This document shows, piece by piece, positions 1-8,547 of a DNA stretch of 36,523 bases. The DNA is from Labilithrix sp. (lineage in GTDB: Bacteria; Myxococcota_A; Polyangia; Polyangiales; Polyangiaceae), in NCBI GenBank assembly GCA_019637105.1, contig JAHBWF010000074.1:1-36523 (forward strand), read 5' to 3'. Numbering within the stretch: the first letter of the stretch is position 1; each line of letters begins with the position of its first letter. Both the position numbers and the translations under genes were made by a program. Below the pieces are notes generated by a model. That model saw only the letters and a program-made list of their open reading frames with translations. It did no database searches and was not told where the DNA came from.

Positions 1-1965
1 GCCCGCGTCGTTCTCCTCCGCCGGCCCCGGCGCGCCGCGCTCCGCCGCGTCGATCAGCGCCATGAACGCCGCCGCGTCGATGCACTGCGTGCCGTATTTC
101 CGCGCCTTCTCCGCCTTCGCCGAGGCCGAGCTCGGATCGGACATCACGAGGTAGGTCAGGTCCTTCGTCACCCCGGAGAGCACGGTCCCGCCGTGCTCCT
201 CGACGAGCTCCTCGTACTCCTTCCGCGGCCGCGGCAGGGCCCCCGTGAAGCAGAACGATTTGCCGGAGAGCGCGCCGCCCGCGCTCGGCGCGACGGGCAC
301 GACGCCGACCTCGAGGAGGCGCTGGATCTCGTCGGCGCGCGACGCGAGCCCGGCCACGACGCTCTTCGCCTTGATCGCCCCCATGCCCTTCAGCGCCGCG
401 AGCTCCTCGGCGTTCGCCGCCTGCACCTTCTCGAGCGTGTCGTAGCCGTTCGCGACCAGGAGCTTCGCGGTCTCGAGGGCGAAGTCATCCATGCCGAGCG
501 ACGCGAGGAAGACCGGGAGCGACAGCGGCAGCTTCGCGCGCAGGTTGGCGAGCACCTTCTTCGCGACCAGCGTCCCGCGGCGCTCGAGGCCGGCGATGTC
601 CTCGACCTTCAGGCGATACAGGTCCGCCGGCTCGCGCACGAGCTTCGCCTCGACGAGCTGGGCGATCAGCTTGTCCCCGAGCTCGAGGATGTCCTGCGCC
701 CCGACCCACCGGCGGATGCGCCCCTCGACGATCGCGCGGCACTCGCGGTTGGTGCAGACCAGGTACTCGCCGCGGCGGCCCAGCGCGGCGCCGCACGCCG
801 CGCAGCTCTCGGGGATCGTCGCGCCGGGTCCGTGCTTCACCACGACCTCTTCGAGGTAGGGGATGACGTCGTTGCGCCGCGAGACGAGCACCTCGTGCCC
901 GACGCCGATCCCGAGCCGCTCCACGTTGGAGACGTTGTGGAGCGAGACGAACTGCACCGTCGCGCCGCCGATCTCGACCGGCTCGACGTTGGCGATCGGC
1001 GTCACGCGACCGGTCGGGCCCGTCTCCCAGTGGATCGCGACCACGCGGCTGAGCTTCGCGAGCGACGGGAACTTGAACGCCACCGCCGCGCGCGGGCGAC
1101 CGCCGAGCTCGCCGAGGAGCTCTTGCGCGCGGAGGTCGTTGGCCCGCACGACGAGGCCGTCGATCTCGTAGTCGAGCGCGCCGCGCTTCTTCGAGAGGTA
1201 CTCCGCGTGGATGCGGAGCGCGCCCTCCAGATCGGTCACCTCGAACGGCGGGACGACGAGCCCGAGCTGGACGAGGCGCTCGTACTTCTCCCGCTCCGTC
1301 GCGAACTCCGTCTCGCCGCCCTCGAGGTCGTAGAACACGACCGTGAGGAACTCGCAGCCGGCGCCGTCGTAGCGCTTCGACGTGCCCGCCGCCCGGTTCC
1401 GCGGCGGCGCGTCGGTCCCGGGGAAGCCGATCTTCATGTCGGAGAGCTTCAAAATGATCTCTCCGCGGATCGAGACCGTGAGCGGCTCGGGCAGCCGCGC
1501 GGGGACGCCCTTCATCCGCCGCGCGTTCCGCGTGATGCGCTCGCCCACGTGGCCGTCCCCGCGCGTGATCGCGTCGGCGAGCCTGCCGTCCACGTAGTTC
1601 ACGGCGAGCGAGAGCCCGTCGAGCTTCTCGGTCACGAGCAGATCGTTCGAGATCGGCGCGAGCGAGCTCTCCGTCCCGAGCTGGTCGCACCTCGCCGCCC
1701 ACTGGCGGAGCTCCGCCTCGCTCACGACCTTGTTGAGCGACCCCATCGGGATCGCGTGGCGAGCCTTCTCCCACTCGGTGAAGGCCACCGGCGCGCCGAT
1801 GCTCTTCAGGACCTCGTTGTCGGGATCGAGATCGCGGAGCTCCTCCTCGAGCTCGTCGTAGGCCGCGTCCGAGACGAGCGCCTGACCGTTGTAGTAGGCG
1901 TCCTTGTACGTGCGGACGAGCTCGGCGAGCTCGGCGGCGCGGGCGGCGTTCGGACGGGTGGCCAT
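1..1965 (-). CDS. ligA: NAD-dependent DNA ligase LigA (3' end outside window)
   Basis: Seals nicks in duplex DNA using NAD+ during replication and repair; cytoplasmic. The frame is open from an ATG at 1965 to the window edge, giving 655 codons without a stop; LigA is usually about 670 residues, so only the extreme C-terminus is missing. The nucleophile motif EKLDG has its lysine at residue 114 (Lys115 in E. coli), followed by the TRGDG segment about 20 residues later. A four-cysteine zinc finger lies at C388, C391, C404 and C409. Helix-hairpin-helix repeats follow, then a BRCT domain beginning near residue 565. The start lies only 12 nt after the stop of the upstream histidine kinase gene, so the two may be co-transcribed. 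I see no good Shine-Dalgarno before the ATG. Identification is secure. Confidence 0.97.
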   Translation of the reverse strand, partial: MATRPNAARAAELAELVRTYKDAYYNGQALVSDAAYDELEEELRDLDPDNEVLKSIGAPVAFTEWEKARHAIPMGSLNKVVSEAELRQWAARCDQLGTESSLAPISNDLLVTEKLDGLSLAVNYVDGRLADAITRGDGHVGERITRNARRMKGVPARLPEPLTVSIRGEIILKLSDMKIGFPGTDAPPRNRAAGTSKRYDGAGCEFLTVVFYDLEGGETEFATEREKYERLVQLGLVVPPFEVTDLEGALRIHAEYLSKKRGALDYEIDGLVVRANDLRAQELLGELGGRPRAAVAFKFPSLAKLSRVVAIHWETGPTGRVTPIANVEPVEIGGATVQFVSLHNVSNVERLGIGVGHEVLVSRRNDVIPYLEEVVVKHGPGATIPESCAACGAALGRRGEYLVCTNRECRAIVEGRIRRWVGAQDILELGDKLIAQLVEAKLVREPADLYRLKVEDIAGLERRGTLVAKKVLANLRAKLPLSLPVFLASLGMDDFALETAKLLVANGYDTLEKVQAANAEELAALKGMGAIKAKSVVAGLASRADEIQRLLEVGVVPVAPSAGGALSGKSFCFTGALPRPRKEYEELVEEHGGTVLSGVTKDLTYLVMSDPSSASAKAEKARKYGTQCIDAAAFMALIDAAERGAPGPAEENDAG

Positions 1966-1977
1966 GCGGCCGGCAGT

Positions 1978-3582
1978 TTAAGGAGATCCGCCCGCCCGAG
2001 GAATCCCCATCCCACCTCCGGCCGACGAGCTCGCGGGCGGCGACGCGGGGCGCGTCGGCAACCTCAAGGAGAACGTCGTCCCGCTCGGATCTTCCCGCTC
2101 GAGGCGCACGGCGCCGCCGAGGTCGGTCGCGATCCGGCGCACCACCGCCAGCCCGAGCCCCGTCCCCGACGCGCGCGTCGTGAAGAACGGCTCGAAGACG
2201 CGCGCCGCGACCTCGGGCGCGATCGTCGGTCCGTCGTTGTGGATCCGGATGTAGACGTCGTCCTCGTCGAGCGCCACGCTGAGCGAGACGTTGCCCTCCC
2301 CGCCGACGTTCTGCAGCGCGTTGACGAGCAGGTTGACGAGCGCCCGACGCAAGAGGAGCGGATCGGTCTCGACGACGGGCAGCTCGTCCGGCATCGACAG
2401 CGCGACGTTCCGCCGTTCGCCGCCGAACGTGGGGTCGAGGCACGCGGCCTCCACCGCCTGCTCGAGGACCGGCGCGAGCGCCACGCGCTCCAGCTCCACG
2501 GCGGACGGGCGCGAGAAGTCGAGCAGATCGGTCACCAGGCGGCGGAGGCGCTCGGCCTCTTCGTGGATGATGTCGAGCAGCTCGGGCGCCGCGCCCGCGT
2601 CGGCGCGCTTCTTCCGGAGGGCCGCGAGCGCGTTGAAGATCGTGCCGAGGGGGTTCCTGACCTCGTGCGCCATCACCGCCGCCATCTCGCCGACGGCCGC
2701 GAGGCGCTCCTTGTGGACCAGCTCGGAGCGGAGCGCCTGCATGTGGATCGCCGCGCCGATCTGCGCGGCGAAGAGCTGCACCGCCACGAAGTCGTGCTCC
2801 GTGAGATCGCGCCCCGTCACAGCGAGCAGGTGCGTGAGCCGCCCGTTGGTGAGCACCGGACACCACGCGCTGCGGATGATCTGCGCCCGCTCCATGCTCG
2901 CGCCGAGCGCCGTCGCGGCGCGGGCCGCCCCCGGGAGGAGCGTCGGGAGGTTGTCGAGGAAGATCGGACGCCCCGTCCTCACGACCTCGGCGAGGATCGG
3001 CGTCTTCGCGAGCGGCATGGTCACGCCGATGATCGAGCGGCCGTAGTCTCCGACCGGGTCGCCCTCGGCCGACACGACGCGCGTCGTGATCGAGCCCCCC
3101 GGGACGAGCTCCGTGAACGCCACGATCCACCCGAGCGCGAGGAACGTGGCCTCCGTCGCGTCGAGCAGCTCCTCGGCGTCGAGGAGCGCGGTGCCGCGGG
3201 CGAACGTCTGCGCGAGCGTCCCCATGAGGCCCTCGGCGCGCGTCACGTCCGTCACGTCGCGCGCGCTCACGATGAGCGTGTCGCCGCGCTGCCCGAAGCG
3301 GAGATCGGTGGGGATCTCGACGCGGTCCGAGACGCGCGCGAAGCGGATGCGGCACGTCGCGGGGAGGTCCCAGCCGACCCGGCGCTGCTCTTCGAGCAAG
3401 GCCAGGCGATGACGCTCGCCGGGGGCGAGCAGGTCCACGAGGGCCGCGCCGACGAGCGGACCGCCGAGCAGGCGCGAGGCGGCCTCGTTCGCCCAGACGA
3501 CGCGCTCGGCGCGCACCACGAGCAACGCGTCGGGGAGCGCGTCGAAGACGCCGAGGTCCAGCCCATCCGCGAACACACCCAC
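1978..3582 (-). CDS. Orphan PAS-GAF sensor histidine kinase (NtrB-like transmitter)
   Basis: Predicted soluble sensor kinase of 534 residues with no membrane segment. An N-terminal PAS-like domain spans about residues 8-115 and a GAF-like domain about 120-285. The HisKA dimerisation box follows, with the phospho-acceptor in AHEVRNPLG (His306), and then the HATPase domain with N box (NLLVNALQN), DGP, FEPFFTTR and GTGLGL. The H-box type matches NtrB/AtoS-like kinases that often pair with sigma-54 response regulators. No receiver-domain protein is adjacent, so it is an orphan, as is common in myxobacteria. The start codon is GTG at 3582; a second GTG two codons later is equally possible, and no strong ribosome site decides. 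Signal and partner are unknown. Confidence 0.9.
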   Translation of the reverse strand: MGVFADGLDLGVFDALPDALLVVRAERVVWANEAASRLLGGPLVGAALVDLLAPGERHRLALLEEQRRVGWDLPATCRIRFARVSDRVEIPTDLRFGQRGDTLIVSARDVTDVTRAEGLMGTLAQTFARGTALLDAEELLDATEATFLALGWIVAFTELVPGGSITTRVVSAEGDPVGDYGRSIIGVTMPLAKTPILAEVVRTGRPIFLDNLPTLLPGAARAATALGASMERAQIIRSAWCPVLTNGRLTHLLAVTGRDLTEHDFVAVQLFAAQIGAAIHMQALRSELVHKERLAAVGEMAAVMAHEVRNPLGTIFNALAALRKKRADAGAAPELLDIIHEEAERLRRLVTDLLDFSRPSAVELERVALAPVLEQAVEAACLDPTFGGERRNVALSMPDELPVVETDPLLLRRALVNLLVNALQNVGGEGNVSLSVALDEDDVYIRIHNDGPTIAPEVAARVFEPFFTTRASGTGLGLAVVRRIATDLGGAVRLEREDPSGTTFSLRLPTRPASPPASSSAGGGMGIPRAGGSP

Positions 3583-3730
3583 GATCGCCGTAGGATTGTA
3601 GGGACGCTCTTCTACGTCAAGCGACGCAGTCCTCCCGGCGGCCGAGCCCGCGCGACGCTCGAGGTGGCGCGCGGCGCATCCTCCCGGGGGTCGGACCTCG
3701 AGCGCCGGCGCCGGAGCCCAGCCGCCCGGG

Positions 3731-5299
3731 TCAGTGGATGGCTTCGCCGGGTCGCGGGAGCGCGAGGACGCGATCGGGATCGTCCCCGAAGAGCTCGACC
3801 ACGCGCGCGCGGACGGCCGCCGGGACGGGCTTCGGTCGAGACCGCGCGCACCTCGCGGCCTCTTCGATCGAGCCGACGCCTTCGTTGCAGAACGCCTGCG
3901 TCCAGCCCTGATCGAGCGCGAGGAGGAGGCCTTCGCGGACCTTGTCGCGCTGGAGCTGCCGCCACCACATGGCGCTCGGCAAGCTCGCGCGCTCCGGGTG
4001 CACTCCCGCGGGGCCGAACTCCGCGTCGTGCTCGTGCGCGACGCGGGCGTCCTCGGCGGAGCCGCGCGCTTCGATCGGACGCAGACCGGAGCCGAGGTCG
4101 ACGCTGACGAAGAACGTCGACTGGTAGCGCCCTTCGTGCTTCGTCGCCGGATAGCGGAAGATGCGCGGCTCGTCGCGGTAGCGCGTCACCTGACGCGTGC
4201 GCGTCTCGTACTCGGTCCGGACCTTGCGGACCTCGCGCGTCCGTGACTCGTCGCGGTAGCGCGTCACCGGGCGCGTGACGTTGCACGTGCCCTTGCGCGG
4301 CGGCGCGCAGGTCTCGAGCCGATCCTCGTACGCGGTGTAGGGCACGCGCTCGGTGTACGTCTCGGTCTCGACGTACGGCACCTCGATCGGCTGCTGGTAC
4401 GTCTCGGTCGCCTCGTACGGGACCCGCTCGGTCCACGAGCGCGTGAGCTCCGTGGGCTCCCGCGTGAACACGGCGGCGACGCGCCCCTGGATCTGCGCGG
4501 ACGCGCGCGCGTCCGTCGTCGCGGTGAACCAGACGGAGCGCTCGACGGCCTCCCGCACGGCGCGCTCGAGCTCGACCTGCTCGTTCGGCGGCGTGCCGAG
4601 GACGCCGCCGGAGATCGCGACGCCGCCGACGAGGAGCGGGCGCGCCCTCCAGGCGGGCATCGGACCGCCGACCTCCTTGCAGTAGGCCGCGACGAGCTCG
4701 AGGGTGAACGGCTGCTCGCCGGCGGCCCCGGTCGCTCGCGCGCACGTCTCCGCGCCGGCCTTGGCGATCTCGGCGTCGAGCTCCGCGCCGAGGGCGCCGA
4801 CCTCGGGGCGCTTCAGCCACGCGTTCGCCTCGGCCCGCCGAGCGCGCGCTGCGAGCGCGCGCCCGCGCGTCGTCTCGGCGCGGACCGTCGCCCGGAGCGT
4901 CGTCGTCACCCACTCGACCGTCGCCGAGACCCGCGCCGCCCGCGCCGCGTCGACCGAGCCGGCGTGCAAGCGATCCTTCGTCTGCACGACCTCGAGCGCG
5001 GCCCCCAGCGCCTCGCCCCCGCCGCCGCCCCGCGCGGCCTCCGCGCGGTCGAGCGTCTGATCGAGCAGGCCGCGCTCGGCCCGCGTGAGCAGCGTCTTGA
5101 CCCGCGCGTCGTTCGGCTTCTGCGCGAGGACCTGCGTGTAGAGGTCCACCGCCAGCCGGTAGTCGCCGCGCTCGAGGGCGTCGTCGGCGCGCCCGCGCAG
5201 CGTCACGCACGCCGTCGAGGCGAGCAGGGCGGCGACGACCAGCCACCGAGCCACGACGCTCGACGAAGGCTGGCGCGGAGGGACGGAGGCGGCGCGCAT
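3731..5299 (-). CDS. Putative lipoprotein with TPR-like N-terminus and tyrosine-rich repeat region
   Basis: A 522-residue protein I cannot assign to a named family. The N-terminus carries a hydrophobic segment (residues 18-30) ending in STAC, a weak lipobox with Cys31. Residues 38-75 look like one TPR hairpin (ALERGDYRLAVDLYTQVL). An Ala/Arg-rich helical part follows to about 190. Residues 288-392 are striking: short units of the type xVPYxxTETY, then two near-identical copies of VTRYRDExR (345-352 and 371-378) rich in Tyr, Thr, Arg and Glu. This looks like a regular beta or extended stalk. The last 110 residues resemble an alpha-helical cap. Start is the ATG at 5299. It is codirectional with the histidine kinase and ligA, 148 bp upstream of the kinase. 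Export is inferred; function unknown. Confidence 0.75.
   Translation of the reverse strand: MRAASVPPRQPSSSVVARWLVVAALLASTACVTLRGRADDALERGDYRLAVDLYTQVLAQKPNDARVKTLLTRAERGLLDQTLDRAEAARGGGGGEALGAALEVVQTKDRLHAGSVDAARAARVSATVEWVTTTLRATVRAETTRGRALAARARRAEANAWLKRPEVGALGAELDAEIAKAGAETCARATGAAGEQPFTLELVAAYCKEVGGPMPAWRARPLLVGGVAISGGVLGTPPNEQVELERAVREAVERSVWFTATTDARASAQIQGRVAAVFTREPTELTRSWTERVPYEATETYQQPIEVPYVETETYTERVPYTAYEDRLETCAPPRKGTCNVTRPVTRYRDESRTREVRKVRTEYETRTRQVTRYRDEPRIFRYPATKHEGRYQSTFFVSVDLGSGLRPIEARGSAEDARVAHEHDAEFGPAGVHPERASLPSAMWWRQLQRDKVREGLLLALDQGWTQAFCNEGVGSIEEAARCARSRPKPVPAAVRARVVELFGDDPDRVLALPRPGEAIH
4169..4268. repeat. 22-bp exact direct repeat inside the tyrosine-repeat gene
   Basis: The same 22 bases occur at 4169-4190 and 4247-4268, offset by 78 nt (26 codons, in frame). 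They encode the two VTRYRDE copies of the lipoprotein. Identity at the DNA level suggests recent internal duplication or gene conversion of the repeat unit. Confidence 0.9.
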
Positions 5300-5451
5300 G
5301 GGGGATCTCGAGGCGGGTTCGGCTCGGGTCGACTCTAACCGATCCCGACGATCGACGCGCGCGGGCCCGTTCTATTCTGATGAGGCTGACGCGCGGGCGC
5401 GACGGACCGCGAGGATGACCCTGCGGTGGCGTCCTGCTAAGGAAGAGCGTC
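5300..5451. promoter_or_regulatory. Divergent intergenic region between lipoprotein and FHA genes
   Basis: These 152 bp must hold the promoters of the leftward lipoprotein gene and the rightward FHA gene. A TATTCT hexamer at about 5372 could be a -10 for the rightward gene, but no convincing -35 lies at the right distance. A GGAAG ribosome site at about 5441 serves the FHA gene. Nothing stronger is seen. Confidence 0.4.
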
Positions 5452-6129
5452 GTGTCGACCCACCTGCAGATCCTCCTCGGGCGCGAGAGGGGCCGCGCCT
5501 ACGCCGTCGCGGGGGGCTCGTACGTGCTCGGCAGAGGCACGGACTCCGACCTCATCCTCGCGAGCGAGATCGTCAGCCGGCGCCACGCCAGCGTCGTCGT
5601 CGGCCCGAACGATCTCCGCGTGACCGACCTCGGGAGCAGCAACGGCACGTTCATCAACGGCGCGCGGGTGCTCGGCGAGGGCGTCGCGGTCCGGGGGGAC
5701 ATCCTCCTCGTCGGAGACGTCGCGCTGCGCGTGCACGGGCACACCGTGCCCGCCCTGTCTCCGGTGCGGCCCGACTCCGAGCCGGGGACCTCCTTCAACC
5801 TCTCGGGCAACCTGCTCGAGGTGCCGCCGTCGACGCTGCTCCGCTACCTCGCCGTCATCAAGAAGACGGGCGAGGTGCTCCTCACCTCTCCGCCGCTCCA
5901 GAGCCGCGTCGCGTTCACGCGGGGGCACATCGGCGAGGTCTTCGTCGACGGGCGCAAGACGCGCGACCCGATCCAGGCGCTCACGGCGATCCTCCGATGG
6001 AAGGGCGCCTTCGAGGTGGGCGAGTCGAGCTCCGCCGGGTCCTCGCTGCTCCTCGGGCTCGACTCCGTGCTGCCGCCCGTGGGGAGCTCGTCCCGGCCTT
6101 CGACGCTCCCGAAGCCGCCGCGGCTCTGA
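5452..6129 (+). CDS. FHA-domain protein with C-terminal DUF4388/PATAN-like domain
   Basis: A 225-residue cytoplasmic signalling adaptor. The FHA domain occupies about residues 5-95 with the phospho-threonine-binding signature: YVLGRG, then SRRHAS and the DLGSSNGTFING stretch. Residues 118-200 (SFNLSGNLLEV, then VLLTSPP and ILRWKGAFEV) match the DUF4388 (PATAN-related) domain common in delta-proteobacteria and myxobacteria. FHA domains bind phospho-Thr peptides, so a partner Ser/Thr kinase is expected; one lies about 16 kb away in this window, but a link is only inference. Start is GTG at 5452, chosen because GGAAG lies just upstream and the FHA fold begins at once. Transcribed alone; the next gene is convergent. 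Confidence 0.9.
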   Translation: MSTHLQILLGRERGRAYAVAGGSYVLGRGTDSDLILASEIVSRRHASVVVGPNDLRVTDLGSSNGTFINGARVLGEGVAVRGDILLVGDVALRVHGHTVPALSPVRPDSEPGTSFNLSGNLLEVPPSTLLRYLAVIKKTGEVLLTSPPLQSRVAFTRGHIGEVFVDGRKTRDPIQALTAILRWKGAFEVGESSSAGSSLLLGLDSVLPPVGSSSRPSTLPKPPRL

Positions 6130-6139
6130 GCCCGGCGCC

Positions 6140-6478
6140 TCACTTGCAGACGGTCACCGGGACCTCGGTCGGCTCGCCGCCGGTCGGGTTCAGGATCGTG
6201 ACGTAGTACTGGAAGCAGCCGCCGAACTTCGAACGCCTGTCGAGCTCCTGGAAGAACGGCTGGAGGTCCCAGATCGGCTTGTCGAACGACGGAAGCTTCG
6301 GCACCGGGATCTCGTGCGGCGACGGCCGATCGTCGGGCGGCGAGAGCGCCGACGCGACCTCGGCCGTCGTCGCCTCCTCGTCCGCCTCGTCGACGTCTTC
6401 GTCGCCGACCTCCGAGCCGCAGCCGACCAACGAGGAGAGGGCCACGACGAGGCAAACGGCGACGGACTTTGCGAGCAT
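6140..6478 (-). CDS. Small secreted lipoprotein, function unknown
   Basis: A 112-residue protein. The start is the ATG at 6478, because it gives a proper lipoprotein signal (MLAKSVAVCLVV core, then LVGC lipobox) and is preceded by AGGAGCAGGGAA. The signal is followed by an acidic linker rich in Asp and Glu (about residues 22-45), a proline-rich stretch, and a compact C-terminal part with two cysteines (FGGCFQYY and the penultimate Cys), which could form a disulfide. I do not recognise the family. It is convergent with the FHA gene (10 bp apart). Upstream lie a sigma-54-like promoter candidate and a perfect 13-bp inverted repeat, described separately. Confidence 0.75.
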   Translation of the reverse strand: MLAKSVAVCLVVALSSLVGCGSEVGDEDVDEADEEATTAEVASALSPPDDRPSPHEIPVPKLPSFDKPIWDLQPFFQELDRRSKFGGCFQYYVTILNPTGGEPTEVPVTVCK

Positions 6479-6503
6479 GCTGTGTTCCCTGCTCCTCGTG
6501 AGA

Positions 6504-6519
6504 AGCAGCACACGTACCA
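6504..6519 (-). promoter_or_regulatory. Candidate sigma-54 promoter of the small lipoprotein gene
   Basis: Read on the minus strand it is TGGTACG-N4-CTGCT, against the RpoN consensus TGGCACG-N4-TTGCW. The invariant GG and GC are 10 nt apart and two bases differ. The inferred transcript start, about 6493, is 15 nt before the ATG at 6478. This is a pattern match only; a few such matches are expected by chance in a window this size. Confidence 0.4.
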
Positions 6520-6522
6520 ACC

Positions 6523-6550
6523 GCGCTCCGTCATCCCGATGACGGAGCGC
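6523..6550. repeat. Perfect 13-bp inverted repeat (hairpin or operator)
   Basis: The arms at 6523-6535 and 6538-6550 are exact reverse complements separated by CC, so the RNA could form a 12-bp stem with a four-base loop. It sits 3 bp upstream of the sigma-54-like element and about 190 nt after the stop of the diiron-protein gene. On the minus strand no T-run follows, so a simple intrinsic terminator is not well supported. On the plus strand a TTTT follows within about 5 nt. It may be a terminator for either strand or a regulator site. Confidence 0.55.
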
Positions 6551-6736
6551 CTGCGTTTTCGCCGGGCGACGAGCGCGCGCGCAGCCGCCGCGCGTGGCGG
6601 CACCCAATCCGCCACAGCCCATCCCGCGCGGCCGCGGGCGCGCGAGGGCGTCACCGCGTCGTCGGGCGGCGGCCGTGCGAGGATCGCGCACACCGTACAC
6701 GCACGGCCGCGCGGCACGGCGCGCGCCGGAGCGGCG

Positions 6737-7924
<1,188 letters not shown>

Positions 7925-7947
7925 CTCGCCTCCCCCTTTCGAGACCT

Positions 7948-7975
7948 ATTCTACCGATCGGTAGGCCACCGTCAA
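7948..7975 (-). promoter_or_regulatory. Sigma-70-type promoter of the diiron-protein gene
   Basis: On the minus strand, TTGACG (7975-7970) is followed by a 16-nt spacer and TAGAAT (7953-7948), each one base from the sigma-70 consensus. The transcript would begin near 7941, leaving a leader of about 17 nt that contains the AAGGGGGAGG ribosome site. This is the best vegetative promoter in the window. Confidence 0.8.
7951..7964. promoter_or_regulatory. TetR/AcrR-type operator palindrome
   Basis: A perfect 14-bp palindrome, CTACCGATCGGTAG, overlaps the -10 hexamer and fills most of the spacer of the promoter described above. Its ACCGATCGGT core is typical of TetR-family operators. Bound protein would block RNA polymerase. 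No TetR gene is visible in the window. Confidence 0.75.
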
Positions 7976-8010
7976 GGCGAATCCGGAGGCGCCGCTCGGC
8001 GCGGACGAGC

Positions 8011-8463
8011 TCAGGTCCGAAAGCGCCCGTCGAGGACCTCGGCGAGCGCGTCGTCCGCCATGTCCCCGAGCTGCCCCCGGCGACGGCGACGGTACGCGCG
8101 GGCGACCTTCGGCAGCTCGTTCGCGTCGAACCACGTCCCGTGCTCGTGGCAGATGTCGACCTCGACGCCCGCGCTGGGGAGGCTCACGGCCGCGAGGGTC
8201 CCGCTGCAGCGAGGGCAGGCGAGGTTCTTCTGGATGACGCCCGGCGGGAGCGTCTCGCCCTTGCCGATGCCGAGCGTCGTCGCGATCCCGACGAGGTCGC
8301 GATCGAACGCGCGCATCAGCTCCTGCGTCGCGAGGTTGTCGATGAAGAGCCCTCCGCACTCCACGCACGCGTCGGCGACGAAGACGCCGGCGAGGTACGT
8401 CGTGAGGGCGCGGAGGCATCGAGGGCAGTTGTACTGGCCGCCTGCTGAGACTCGGTAGGTCAC
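8011..8463 (-). CDS. TFIIB-type zinc-ribbon domain protein
   Basis: A 150-residue protein with two zinc-knuckle halves: CPRC (residues 13-16) with CVECGG and FID, then CPRC (about 84-87) with CHEHGTWFD. The CxxC plus CxxCGG-xx-(I/L/F)D pattern matches the bacterial zf-TFIIB family (PF13453), whose molecular role is mostly unknown. The second half has His in place of the second-pair cysteine (CHEHG), so its metal site is Cys/His mixed. An Arg-rich stretch (YRRRRRGQ) and an acidic C-terminus follow. Start is GTG at 8463; no other in-frame start precedes the first CxxC. Codirectional with the deacetylase gene, 84 nt downstream of its stop, possibly one transcript. The family call is sound; function unknown. 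Confidence 0.8.
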   Translation of the reverse strand: MTYRVSAGGQYNCPRCLRALTTYLAGVFVADACVECGGLFIDNLATQELMRAFDRDLVGIATTLGIGKGETLPPGVIQKNLACPRCSGTLAAVSLPSAGVEVDICHEHGTWFDANELPKVARAYRRRRRGQLGDMADDALAEVLDGRFRT

Positions 8464-8547
8464 CGCACGAGCGTACCCTCACGGAGGCTCGATGGGTCTA
8501 CGCGTCGTTCGTTTCGCGCCCGCGCCGATCGCGATCGTCCGCCGGCC

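Noticed and set aside
193-4107. Very long open frame on the plus strand opposite ligA and the histidine kinase
   Set aside because: Its product is Arg/Glu/Asp-rich with no domains, and the opposite strand encodes two well-recognised proteins. It is a GC-bias shadow.
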